DNA of 64,000 nt from positions 1 through 64,000 of the forward strand of contig JAENRP010000188.1 in NCBI GenBank assembly GCA_024741835.1, written 5' to 3'. A program made the position numbers and the translations under genes. The stretch is from Diplocarpon mali. Taxonomy: Eukaryota; Ascomycota; Leotiomycetes; Helotiales; Drepanopezizaceae. The stretch's first letter is position 1; each line of letters starts with the position of its first letter. The notes under the pieces are model-generated. The model was given only the letters and a program-made list of their open reading frames with translations, did not search any database and had not been told where the DNA came from. Below are positions 11,600 through 22,189 of the stretch, one piece after another.

Positions 11600-14500
11600 T
11601 AGGGCAAGACTAGGAGTTAAATTTCCAAAAGCGTTCCTTTATAAGACTATATAACTTAACTTGCGGTCTAGGCCCAGGAGTTGTCCTTAAGCCTACTAAG
11701 CCCTTACTATCTTTTATAACTTTAGTATATCTTTAAATGCTTTGAACTTTGCAACTATCTTTAATAGCTTTGTAAATCCATTTGCTACTATTTAATTAGT
11801 TAGGATATAGGTAATTGATAACTTATTCTTTGCAATAAGGTTGTAGATAAAGTAGTAGGCAATATCGATATATTTCGATCGCTTATATAAGTATGGATTC
11901 TTTATAAGTGCAATCGCCCTTATATTATCTACTTAAAGATTAATATAATTCTTATCTTATCTAATATACTTAGCGAAACTTATATCTTTTAGAACTTAAG
12001 CGATCTATAATCCTTGCTTGCAATTTGATAATATCGATATATATTCTGCCTTAGTGCTTGCGGTAGCTACTGATTTCTACTTCCTACTTTCCTATAATAT
12101 AGGTCTGCTATATAGCACTAATACGCTTTTAAATATACTTTTCTAACTTTTCATATTTGCCTAGTCGGAATCGGTATATACCTTAAGCTTTACGCTTATA
12201 TATTTCGTTAATCTGTATCTTACCTTTTATATAATTGTTAATCGAAGGTATCTTTTAAATCGCTTGACTGCATTCTTATATTAAATCGTCGGATCCTTTA
12301 GGTTCTGACTAAGTTACCTAATAACAAAGGCGATATCTGGTCTTATATATACTATAGTATATATAATCGCTTTAATATCCTATTAATACTTCTTCAGATC
12401 TCCTTTTTACTCATTTTCATTAGTAAACTCTAACTTATTATACTTTCCTTCGATTGGAGTACGCTTTGGCTTAAAGTTGGGAGTAGAAGCGGAAAGTCCT
12501 ATTTAATCTAGGATCTTCTTAATATACTACTCTTAGTCCAACTAGAGTTCTTAAGTAGAGCGGTTCCTTATAATGCAGATGCCGAGGATCTTATAAATTC
12601 CCCTTAGATCCTTGGTATTAAAACGTTTCCGAATTATTATAAAGAACCAATCCAATTAAGTAGTTGTCTTTGCAGCTGTAGTAATATTATTAATATATAG
12701 TAGCAACTTGATTCTACGCTTAATATAGGTAAATAGACAAGGGTTAGCTAGGCTTTAAACGAATCCTATTTCTATTAAAGCAAAGCTATATAAGAGGTTC
12801 TAATCATAGGCTGATTGTTTAAGCTTATAAATACTGCAAAGTATATAAAGAGAGTGGCTAGCGCGTATAGGAATACTATTAGGTTAAGAGAGAAAAATCC
12901 GTTCCTTTATAATCGCTTTGGTAAATGCATTTTTAATATTATACTATCTACATTTAAGGTCCTTAGCGACTACTATTGCTATAAATATATAAAGGGTATC
13001 TATACGAACTATTAGCGCGAATATATTAAAGTAGTCTTCTTTATACTATTAGGAAAAGCCTTTAGCTATAAGCCTTACCTTATAACATTCTAGGGTCCTA
13101 TTTGCATATATCTTGATTATAAAGACCCACTTTATTAATACTAGGTTTACGTCCTTTAGCGTTAGTTCCTCTATCTATATACTATTTATAGTAAAAGAGC
13201 TTATCTCCTCTTAGATTACCTCACTCTATACTGCTCTATTCTCTAGATTATTAATAGCTTTATCGTACGTCTTTAGAAGAGAGATTTTCATTATCCTCTT
13301 AGCAGCTAGGAACGCATTATCTTTATCGAAGCTTTATTAAAGTTCGAGCTTATAGATCCTATGCGCTATTATAGCCTAGATACGCTTAAACTTGCGTTTA
13401 TCTAAGGTGTCTTCTAGTTCTAGGTCTCTATTCCTTTTTAAAGACATAGGTTCGGCTATAGGTTCTATAGGCTTATTATCTAAGGAACCGCTTTCTAATA
13501 GTAGAGGCTTATTATTACTTATACCTATTTCGGAAATATCCTTTACCTTAGGTGCTTTAACTAAAGGGATAATAATATTAAAGTTATTTTATACTTTAGG
13601 CAGTTCGCGGATAATAGGAATAGTTTATTCGGCCTTTAAGCGACTAATAGGTCGTCGATCAGCAAGTGCGCTTAATATACCTAAGCTAAGAGAAAGGGGT
13701 TATTAGTTCGGCTTAATAGTATTACTATTAAGTAGTATACCTTACAAATCTCTAGGTATATAAAGCTTTAAGGATAGCTCCTTCCTATTTTAAGCTTTAT
13801 TAAACTTAACTACTAAGGATATAATTACTCGCTTTAGATCTAGCATATATACTATCTATTGCTTTATTATCTATTTAATATACTTAATAAATACACATTT
13901 TCTACCTTGGTCTATTAGCTTCTTACTCTTTATACCCGTAGGCTAGGACTTCGGGCTAATATAAGAGTAGCAGACGCTTCTAAAGACGCAGATATAATCC
14001 AGGCTTAATTTCTATTTAAAATATGCCTTATATAGTAATATTTAAGTACTATTGACTATTAGTCTACTACCTATTCTATTTCATAGGTATATATCTGCCT
14101 TAACCGCAAGGTCTTAGAATTCTAGTAGTAGGTTAGCATCTTATAATAGAGCGCGATAGTCAGTCTTTGCTTACTAAATGCTTTGCTTAGTAATACTATT
14201 CTAATAGGAACCTTTATATATTATAATTGGTTTATAACAAACTCCTTATTTTGCCTATTTATTAAGCTTTACCTTAATCTCTAATGTATTATTAGACTTA
14301 ATAGCTATTAGCTTTAACTAGGTCCAGCGTTCCTTTATTACTTTCCAAGTTTCTAGCTTTTCTATAAGCTTAGATTTAGTCCTAGCGCAAATAGTCCATA
14401 TTTGCTAAGTAGAGTTATCTACTATTTAAGAAAACTAATTATTTCCTTTAATTAAGGTTATAAATAGTCCAGTAGTATTAATAGATATTAGCGCTAGTAT

Positions 14501-16696
14501 CGAATCTTTCTATAGACTAAGCTTAATTTGCGTCCGATTTCGAAGTTTTATTAGCTTATAAATTCGGTATACTAGGCGATCCTTTAGTACTTAGATCTTC
14601 CATTTTAGGATCAAGACCTTATATAAGCCCTTCAATTTCTCTAGCTTTAAATATGCGAATCTTCTATATATTAGCTAATACCTTAATAGGCTTTCGACTT
14701 TTAATAGCTTTAATAGCCTATTATCAGTTGATGCTTTATTATCAATAGCTAGTAAGGACTAATAATAGCAATTTAAGGTTTTACCATTTTCTAATTACAA
14801 GCCTAGCTTAAGAGTTGTTTTTAATAAAACCGCAAGATCCACTTGCAATCCTAGCTTAAGAGTCGATTTCCTAGAAATAGCAAGATCTACTTGCAGTCCT
14901 AGCCTAAGAGTCATTTCTGCGAATTTTACTTACAATCCTAGCTTAAGAGTCATTATTAGCAAATTTGCAGAATCTACTTGCGGTCTTAGCCTAGGAGTCA
15001 TTTCTATTAAATTCACTTATAATCCTAGCTTAAGAGTCATCTTTAAAGATACCTTGCAATCTACCTATAGTCCTAGCTTAAGAGTCCATCTATTCTCCTT
15101 ATCCTTGCTCAATTATATTAAGGTAGAGAGTGCACTTTCCTTAAAGGAATCTACTTATAAGTTTAGCTTAAGAGTCAATTTCTATAATATTACCTTTAAG
15201 ATAATATAAAGTCTATCTTTAATTTTAGCCTTAAAGATCACTTTATAATTATTATTTATAAATTATATAAATTGATTATTAAAAACTCCTATACAATTCA
15301 ATTTTATATAAATCTTATAATTAGATAAAAGATTAATACCTAGGCTAAGTATAAGGAGAACATTTTGCAAAAGGAAAGAAATGCTAGCGATATTCATCTC
15401 TACTATACCTATTAAGTCTATATACAACCTTCTATTACCAACCTTAATAGAGCGCCTTTTTATTTTAGTAAGCGGGCCTTTAAATAGGTAGGGTTTATCA
15501 ATTATATATATTATATAATTAGTATTACTATACTAATCGGATTTAAGGATCTTATAAAGATCGGCTTTTAAGATATAAGCATCTTTATTATAATTATCGT
15601 TTAAATTATCAAAAGTGGATTTAGGTTCAGATAACCTACTATTATTATTAAAGGTATCTACTAAAGTTTTAGCTAAATAGCCTTTTCCTTTGCCTTTCTT
15701 TAATAGTTGCGGCCTTTAGTAGGATAAGGGCAGTTTGCTTCTTAACTTCTGCTTCGATTACTTTTTAATATTAAAGCTAGCGATTATATTAATCAATTGC
15801 CTTCTAACTTTACAATTAGTAATATTATAAGCACTATTATAGAAGTAGCATCCCTAATAAGCTTAAGGGCTCGTCCCGCGCTCCTTCCTCTTCTTAGGCT
15901 TATTATTGCCTTATAATACGGCGTTTGCCGATTTAAAGCGTCCTTTAAGGTCTTACTTAATAGTTTAAAGGAGGTCGATCTTCTTATAGATCTTAAGGTT
16001 AAGTTAAATAAGAAGGGATTATTTTATAATAGCAAACTTAAGAGGGAGGCTATTAAATAAGAAACTAAAAAGCTGAGTTTTCTTAAAAGTTATAGCTATC
16101 TTAGGATTTGCAGCTCTTACTCTTCTTCTCGCTTTATATAGTATAGATTAAGTAGAGTCTATATTTATATCTATATCCTTACTATCTTTATCTTTTCTAT
16201 ATTAAAATAAAGTGATCTGCTATAGTAGATACTAGGTATTAATAGTAGTTATTTAAGAGTATTTTACTTTTAAAGTATCTTATCTTATCTTTCTATTATT
16301 ATAAACTTAAATAAAATCTCGATCTTTATCGCTTAAACCTTTATTAATCTTAAGCTTATATTTAACTAAGGCTAGCCTATACTCCTTCTCCTTTTTCACA
16401 TTTAAAATCTACCTTTAGGATTCTTAGTTATTATCTACTAAAGCTCTTAAGCTAAGCTTATTTAATATATCTAGCAAATCCTTAGCAGTTATATTAGCTA
16501 TTGAAGTAGAAGTAGATAAATCAGTAGAGGGAGTATAAGGGGCTATTCTTATGTATTTAATAAGTGTCTTTTAAATCGCCATTTCAATACCTTTGCTCTT
16601 AAAGTAAAGCTCTAAATCGTCGAACTATTATTGCCAGTTCTTTTAAGAGAGTTAAAGGTCTTTAGGCCTAGTGTTTCGATCGGAATCAGAAGCCAT
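11600..16696 (-). pseudogene. copia-B2 Gag-Pol polyprotein, RIP-inactivated
   Basis: The likely start is the ATG at 16696 (MASDSDRNTRPKDL). Gag is followed by a zinc knuckle CYFYNSAYNITNCKVRRQ at about 15860-15800 (ancestrally CX2CX4HX4C). Protease follows at 15530-15350 (IGIVEMNIASISFLLQNVLLI). Then come the palindrome array (14793-15175), GAG-pre-integrase and integrase (14650-13850; TTGLFITLIKGNN and the C-terminal YISPKS part), and reverse transcriptase (13120-12530; YDIKNAFTEA and YINNITTAA, ancestrally YVDD). RNase H is at 12200-11760 (VATASTKAEYISI, RSKYIDIAYYFI). Numerous TAA/TAG codons replace Gln/Trp. The domain order is standard copia; the array between protease and integrase is the unusual part. 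Confidence 0.93.
14793..15175. repeat. Array of eight 23-bp palindromic modules inside copia-B2
   Basis: Units start at 14793, 14841, 14889, 14928, 14976, 15015, 15063 and 15153. Start-to-start distances are 48, 48, 39, 48, 39, 48 and 90 bp, every one a multiple of three, with spacers of 25, 16 or 67 bp. On the coding minus strand each unit reads like TLKLGLQVDLA (RIP has changed Pro/Arg codons), so the array adds a repetitive linker between protease and integrase without shifting frame. Best-kept unit: 14976-14998. Confidence 0.88.
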
Positions 16697-17091
16697 TGCC
16701 ATTTCGAATAGAATTATATTAAAAAATCAAATAAATTAAATAGTTAAGGGCACTCCTCCTATCGAAAAGTCGAAATGATTAAATAGCAGGTATTATAAAA
16801 GTATTAAATAGGGAAGAAGTCCTCTTATTAAAAAGGGTTTTTAAATTATAATATAAGGAATCACACCTCCTGCGAAATATAATAAAGCAAAGAATCATAC
16901 CTCTTGCAGTACCAAAGGGTTATAAAGTAAGGAATTATACCTCTTATAATACAGGTTAGCTAAATAGGGAATCATACCTCCTATTCGCCGATTGCTCGCC
17001 TCTTACTACAAGTCTTATTCAACTTCCTACTAATAGTTGCAGCGCAAGTGCTTTCTAAAGGAAGTTAATAATCTATTATCGGTCTATCCAA
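16697..17091 (-). other. copia-B2 leader with repeated ATG-containing motif
   Basis: This is the region between primer site and gag. A motif written GGAATCATACCTCC on the plus strand (sense GGAGGTATGATTCC) occurs at 16857, 16891, 16931 and 16968. It recurs with the same spacing in copia-B3 (26671, 26705, 26745, 26782). Each motif carries a potential upstream ATG on the sense strand. No protein domain is visible here. Confidence 0.6.
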
Positions 17092-17297
17092 GGCTTATAA
17101 CCTATTAAGCTTAAATAAGTCGGCGCAATAGGTAAAAGAGGCTTCTAAAGGTCGATAGTCGATATATTAGTAAGAGTTAGAGAAGGAAGGTTACCCCTTT
17201 CTTCCCTATAGCTATATACATATCAACATCCTACTAACTAAGCAGTAGGGTCATATGACAATACATCGGAGTGATGGCTGTATCACCTATCTCAATA
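17092..17297 (-). repeat. 5' LTR (17103-17297) and primer site of copia-B2
   Basis: The 195-bp LTR is followed on the minus strand by GGTTATAAGCC (17092-17102), the TG-to-TA form of the half-tRNA initiator Met primer site. The right end CTCAATA abuts the TATTC target duplication. Confidence 0.88.
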
Positions 17298-18741
17298 TAT
17301 TCGGCCTTTAGGCGACTAATAGGTCGTCGATTAGCAGGTGCGCTTAATATACTTAAGTTAAAAGAAAGGGGTTATTAGTTCGGCTTAATAGTATTACCGT
17401 TGAGTAGTATACCTTGCGAATCTCTAAGTATATAGAGCTTTAAGGATAGCTCTCCCTTATTTTAAGATTTATTAAACTCAACTACTAAGGATATGATTAC
17501 TCGCCTTAGATCTAGCGCATATACTATCTATTACTTTATTATCTATTTAATATACTTAATAAATATATACTCTTTACCTTAGTCTATTAGCTTTTTACTC
17601 TTTATACCTATAGGCTAGGACTTCGGGCTAATATAAGAGTAGTAGACGCTTTTAAAGACGCAGATATAATCTAGGCTTAGTTTTAATTTAAAATATGCCT
17701 TATATAATAATATTTAGGTGCTATTAACTATTAGTCTACTACCTATTCTATTTTATAAGTATGCGTTTACCTTAATCGCAAGGTCCTAGAATTCTAATAG
17801 CAAGTTAGTATCTTGCAGTAGAGCGCAATAGTCAGTCTCTACTTATTAAATGCTTCGCTTAGCGATGCCATTTTAATAGGAACCTTTATATATTATAGTT
17901 AGTTTATAATAAACTCCTTATTTTGCCTATTTATTAAGCTTTGCCCTAATCTCTAATGCGTTATTAGATCTAATAGCTATTAGCTTTAATTAAGTCTAGC
18001 GTTCCTTTATTACTTTCTAAGTTTCTAGCTTTTCTATAAGCTTAGATTTAGTCCTAGCGCAAATAGTCTATATTTATTAAGTAGAGTTATCTACTATTTA
18101 AGAAAACCAATTATTTCCTTTAATTAAGGTTGTAAATAGTCCAGTAGTATTAATAGATTTAGCGCTAGTATCGAATTTTTCTATAGACTAAGCTTAATTT
18201 GCATCCGATTTCGAAATTTCATTAGCTTGCAAATTCAGCATACTAAACGATCCTTTAGTACTTAGATCTTCTATTTTAAGATTAAGACCTTATGCAAGCC
18301 TTTTAATTTCTTTAGCTTTAAATGCGCAAATCTTTTATATATTAGCTAATACTTTAATAGGCTTTTGGCTTCTAATAGCTTTAGTAGCCTATTATTAATC
18401 AATACTTTATTATTAGCAGCTAGAAAGGAATAGTAATAGTAGTTTAAGGTTTTGCCATTTTCCAATTGCAAGCCTGGCTTAAGAGTCGTTTTTAATAAAA
18501 TCGCAAGATCTACTTGCGGTCTTAGCTTAAGAGTCGATTTCCTAGAAATAGCAAGATCTACTTGCGGTCCTAGCTTAAGAGTCATTTCTAACAAATCTGC
18601 GAAGTTCACTTATAATCTTAGCTTAGGAGTCATTTCTGCGAATTTCACTTGCGATCCTAGCCTAAGAGTCATTATTAGCGAATCTGCAGAATTTACTCGC
18701 AAGCCTGGCCTAGGAGTCATTTCTACTAAATTCACTTATAG
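17298..18741 (-). pseudogene. copia-B1 integrase and palindrome-array fragment
   Basis: This continues copia-B1 to the right of copia-B2 and aligns with 13626-15022 of that element. It holds the integrase remnant (17300-18350) and then the palindrome array. From 18464 the array units start at 18464, 18512, 18560, 18608, 18647, 18695 and 18734, the last being split by gypsy-C1. A short minus-strand open stretch at 18346-18609 is the true coding frame (TLKLGPQVDLAISRKS repeats); the plus-strand frame over the array is its shadow. The sequence resumes at 21673. Confidence 0.85.
18464..18741. repeat. Palindromic module array in copia-B1, left part
   Basis: Seven units, spacings 48, 48, 48, 39, 48, 39. 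The array resumes at 21677 after gypsy-C1, with further units at 21717, 21756 and 21846, giving ten units against eight in copia-B2. The unit at 18695-18717 (ACTCGCAAGCC, T, GGCCTAGGAGT) is among the least mutated. Confidence 0.85.
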
Positions 18742-18988
18742 TATAGAGACCTGGAAGTGGAGGATCTCGTGATATAAGTCATATAGTTGGATAAGGACTA
18801 AGAAAGGGGTATAAATAGGACTACTATTATACTTAAAGATAGCGCGCAATGCTAACTACCTATTCTACCCCTAACTAGTGAATTGTCCTAATTCTTATCT
18901 TCAGAGAGCCTACTTATAGTGCTTCCTCCCTCTTTATCTTTGGTCTTCCCTTAGGCCTATTCTTATATTATTCCTACTCCCTCTTATA
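18742..18988 (+). repeat. 5' LTR of gypsy-C1
   Basis: It starts TATAGAGACC (ancestrally TGTAGAGACC) and ends CCCTCTTATA. The U3 keeps GGATCTCGTGATATAAG, a mutated form of the ATCACGTGAC seen in gypsy-C2 at 28936. TTAGTAACC directly after it (18989) is probably a RIP-altered TGGTAACC primer site, of unidentified tRNA. Confidence 0.88.
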
Positions 18989-19299
18989 TTAGTAACCTAC
19001 GCAGGGACGATTCCTTTAAGATTTCGTCTTTATACGACTTCTCCTCTTAATTCTCTTAATTCGCAAATAAGAGATTAACCCTTTGAAAACCCCTTTTAAA
19101 ATAATAATTATTTAGTTATTTATAACTATCGATTATTATTCCTCTATTATAGACCTTGCAATTATTTAATTATTTAGAACTATCGATTGCCACTCTTTAC
19201 TATTAATAACCTTAGATTTTCCTATTTCAGCTCCTATTCCGCCTCTCCTACCTTTAATTTAAAAAGCTTGAATTGTTAGCTTATTAGTACGATTATCGG

Positions 19300-20900
19300 A
19301 TTTCTAACCTTTTTAATATAAAGAAGTTTAATTAGCTATAATAGCTACTTTAAATAATAGCAGTTTCGAGTATTTATATAATACTAAATAAAAGCTCTAA
19401 TCGGAAGTATCTCTTTAGTTTTCTTAAAAAGCTAAATCGGATACTTTAGCCGCCTTTACTTAATAGAACTCTATTCTTTACTTTAGAAATAATCCTTAGG
19501 ATATACTAATTTTAAAAACTAATAAGAATTGTCTTAAAAGCTAAGATAAATCTTTTTTACAAATTCTATCTTAAAAATTAGTCTTTAACTTAATAAACCT
19601 TTTCTTACTATTAGTGATTATAATACCCTTATTTGCTACTTTGCACCTACTCAAGAAGTCTTAGTAAAGTATAAATAAACTTTTTATAAAAGCCGGATTT
19701 TCACTCTTAGGCTAGGCCTATAAATAGGAATATAAAAATGCAATTTTATATAACTCGAGTTCTTTACCTTCCCCTTTAATAACTGTACTTGCTTTTTTAA
19801 TATTAATACTTGAAAATACTAAAAATATCAATTTTAAACCTCTTTCTAACCTTTTGCTCGAATCTTTTTAAGCCTATCCTAATTACTCTAAGATTAACTT
19901 AGATTCTGAAAACTCTTTAAAATACCTTAAGCCTTATATTCGACCTAGCTCCCCTTTTATCGAAATAAATAAAGCGATAATAGCTGCCTTTAAAGCTATT
20001 ACTAATCATTTTCCCCTTCTTAGTTCCCTTAGCGCTCCTTATTTTACTAAAGCTAATATTACTAATTTCCTTAAATAATATAAGAAGACTTATTATAATT
20101 TTAATATTAAATATAATAAGATAATTAATTAACTTCTTTACTATTGCAATCAAATTAGCAAAGATATTATTAAATCTCTACTTAAGTAGAAGCTTTGCAA
20201 ATCCTAAGAACTCCTTATTAAGGCTTTTAAATCTGAATTTTAGGAATTTAATAGATAGCAGATTTGCAATACTTTAGCCTTTTTAAAGGAGTTTATTCTT
20301 ATTACTTACACTCTTAAGGAACTTAAAAACTACTATCGGACTTTTACTTAAGTGTCGAATACCTTAATTAATTAGAATATTCTTAGTAAAGTTGAAAAAG
20401 GATGCCTTTTTTTACTTAAATTACTTATTAGCCTTTAAAATAGGATTATTAAGCATTTTAGAATTAATAAGCGTAATCTTATAATATACGCTTAATTCGA
20501 AGACTTCTTAACCTTTGCCTTAAAATCAGACCTTAGTAAAAGGACTATTAAGGTAATAGAAAAGGAGAAAGAGCCTACTTCCTCCTTTACTAAAGATCTT
20601 AAAAGCCTAGTGCAAGAACATTCGAAGGCTTTAAAGGTTATTAAAAAGGTAAAGAAAAATCTAATAGTGATTCCCTTTACTTGCAGTCCTAGCTTAAGAG
20701 TAAAATCTGCTTTAAAAATCAAGGAACTTAAAGCTTAGTTTTCTAAACTTTATATTTAATATTTAAAAACCTTAATCGAAGGCCTTCTTTAAGAAACTTA
20801 TCGCGCCCTTTAGTTTGATAATCGATAGGCTTTAAAAGGTAAAAACTAATACGTAAACTTTAAATACCTAAATCCAGCTTCCCTTAAGTTAAATAAGCGA
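19300..20900 (+). pseudogene. gypsy-C1 gag remnant
   Basis: This matches the gag of gypsy-C2 (35790-36650) and gypsy-C3 (about 52600-51700). Recognisable phrases are INKAIIAAFKAITNHFPLL (about 19960), ANITNFLK (20050), FALKSDLSKRTIKVIE (20515) and VKKNLIVIPF (20655). A palindromic unit at 20679-20701 is read in frame as TCSPSLRV at the same position as in C2 (36529) and C3 (51850). The zinc knuckle present in C2 and C3 is missing because the deletion begins upstream of it. TAA/TAG codons are frequent. Confidence 0.75.
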
Positions 20901-21108
20901 ATTGCTACCTTAAAAAGGCTTGATAATCGTATATAGCTATATTAAAAAAATTCTTAAATTATTAGTCTAATTTTATATAAAGCCTGATTTTCTTTAGCAA
21001 GGACGCCTCTTAAGTTAATTAAGGTATATATACTTAGGATTATTTGAAATTGTCTTCGAATTTTCTTTAAAATTGCGATTTAATAGCTTTAATAACTTTA
21101 AGCTTTTA

Positions 21109-21273
21109 ACTCGTAGGCCTAGCTTAAGAGTCGTATTACCAAAGGAGGAAAAGGAGTTTTTATTATTTTTATTCATTTACTACTGCACCTCCCCCCTTTC
21201 CTTTCTCCTTTTATATATTTCTTTAAAATCCACTCGTAGGCCTAATCTGTAAGTTAAAAAAAAAAAAAAAAAC
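21109..21273. repeat. Two palindromic units and an A tract in gypsy-C1
   Basis: Units at 21109-21131 and 21232-21254; the second runs into a tract of 18 As. These lie past the internal deletion, in the noncoding 3' region. Equivalent units in the full-length family member sit around its C-terminal coding and 3' region. Confidence 0.65.
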
Positions 21274-21425
21274 CCTCTTTCTTCTCCTTACCTTTACAAC
21301 TTTAGGTACTAACCTTACTTGCACTTATTATTTTTACAAATAGGGATTAGTATTCTCGACTTATAAGAGTCTTATATTCTTTACTAATAGTAGCAAGGGC
21401 CGCTACTTAAGTTAGTTAAAGCATA

Positions 21426-21672
21426 TATAAAGACCTAGAAGTAGAGGATCTTATAATATAAGTCATATAATTAGATAAGGATTAAGAAAGGGGTATAAAT
21501 AGGACTACTATTATACTTAAAGATAGCGTGTAATACTAACTACCTATTCTACCTTTAATTAGTGTATTGTCCTAGTTCTTATCTTCAGAGAGCCTGCTTA
21601 TAGTACTTCCTCCCTCTTTGTCTTTAGTCTTCCCTTAGGCCTATTCTTATATTGTTCCTGCTCCCTCTTATA
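21426..21672 (+). repeat. 3' LTR of gypsy-C1
   Basis: 247 bp, starting TATAAAGACC and ending CCCTCTTATA, then the ATAG duplication. It is more RIP-altered in U3 than the 5' LTR (ATCTTATAATATAAG where the 5' LTR has ATCTCGTGATATAAG). Confidence 0.88.
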
Positions 21673-21890
21673 ATAGTCCTAGCTTAAGAGTCATCTTTAA
21701 GGACACTTTGCAATCTACCTATAGTCCTGGCTTAAGAGTCATTTTTGCGAATTTCACTTGCGATCCCGGCTTAGGAGTCCATCTATTCTCTCTATCCTCA
21801 TTCAATTGTATTAGGGCGGAGAGTGCACTTTCCTTAAAGGAATCTACTCGTAAGTCCGGCCTAGGAGTCAATTTCTATAATATCACCTTT
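21673..21890 (-). pseudogene. copia-B1 array and protease-linker fragment
   Basis: This continues copia-B1 after gypsy-C1, with palindromic units at 21677 (remainder of the split unit), 21717, 21756 and 21846. It aligns with 15019-15190 of copia-B2, plus one extra unit. It is cut at 21891 by the gypsy-A2 LTR. The unit at 21846-21868 (ACTCGTAAGTC, C, GGCCTAGGAGT) is well preserved. Confidence 0.8.
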
Positions 21891-22116
21891 TGTAACGGAT
21901 TGTCACTATATATAGGTTGTACCCCGGTTGGTACCCGGTTCGGCTACGCCTTAGCGCGTGACCCGCTTTCCTTTATATATATATACTTCGCTCCTCTACT
22001 CCTTTTAAGCTCTATAGTTATTGATTCTAAGTTATTACTAAGACGTTCTATTAGTATTACTATATAACTTATATATATATTAGTGCTAAGTAAAGGTTAT
22101 ACTCTTAGTTATTATA
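21891..22116 (+). repeat. 5' LTR of gypsy-A2
   Basis: It starts TGTAACGGATTGTCAC and ends GTTATTATA (RIP form of GTTGTCACA). It is about 90 bp shorter than the gypsy-A1 LTR because of a deletion in the U3-R region. Confidence 0.85.
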
Positions 22117-22189
22117 TTATTAATAACTCTTTCGCTTCGCTAAAGATAGCATTATAATATCTATTTAATTTATCCTTAGTAGTCGACCG

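Larger units (their letters stand above)
11259..17297 (-). mobile_element. Complete Ty1/copia element copia-B2
   Basis: A full minus-strand copia element of 6,039 bp with 195-bp LTRs, inserted into an older copy of the same family with duplication TATTC (11254-11258 and 17298-17302). It has leader repeats, gag with zinc knuckle, protease, a palindrome array, integrase, reverse transcriptase and RNase H. All parts are heavily RIP-altered. Confidence 0.93.
18742..21672 (+). mobile_element. gypsy-C1, internally deleted LTR element
   Basis: A 2,931-bp element with two 247-bp LTRs (18742-18988 and 21426-21672) and duplication ATAG (18738-18741, 21673-21676). Its LTR, leader, gag and extreme 3' end match the 15.7-kb gypsy-C3, but protease, RT, RNase H, integrase and ORFs X/Y are absent. 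It therefore looks like a non-autonomous deletion derivative. It landed inside a palindromic unit of copia-B1: joining 18734-18741 to 21677-21691 restores an exact 23-bp unit. Confidence 0.88.

Noticed and set aside
10452..13706. Plus-strand open frames at 10452, 11035, 12815 and 13392
   Set aside because: They are paired antisense shadows of the copia-B1 and copia-B2 RT and linker region; RIP removes stops on one strand while creating them on the other.
14793..15175. Regularly spaced palindromic repeats resembling a CRISPR array
   Set aside because: The spacers repeat (25- and 16-bp types), the whole array is in frame inside a copia polyprotein, no cas genes are present and the context is a eukaryotic retrotransposon.
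21708..22067. Longest open frame in the window (119 codons, plus strand)
   Set aside because: It runs from the antisense of the copia-B1 palindrome array into the gypsy-A2 LTR, so it crosses an insertion boundary and cannot be a gene.
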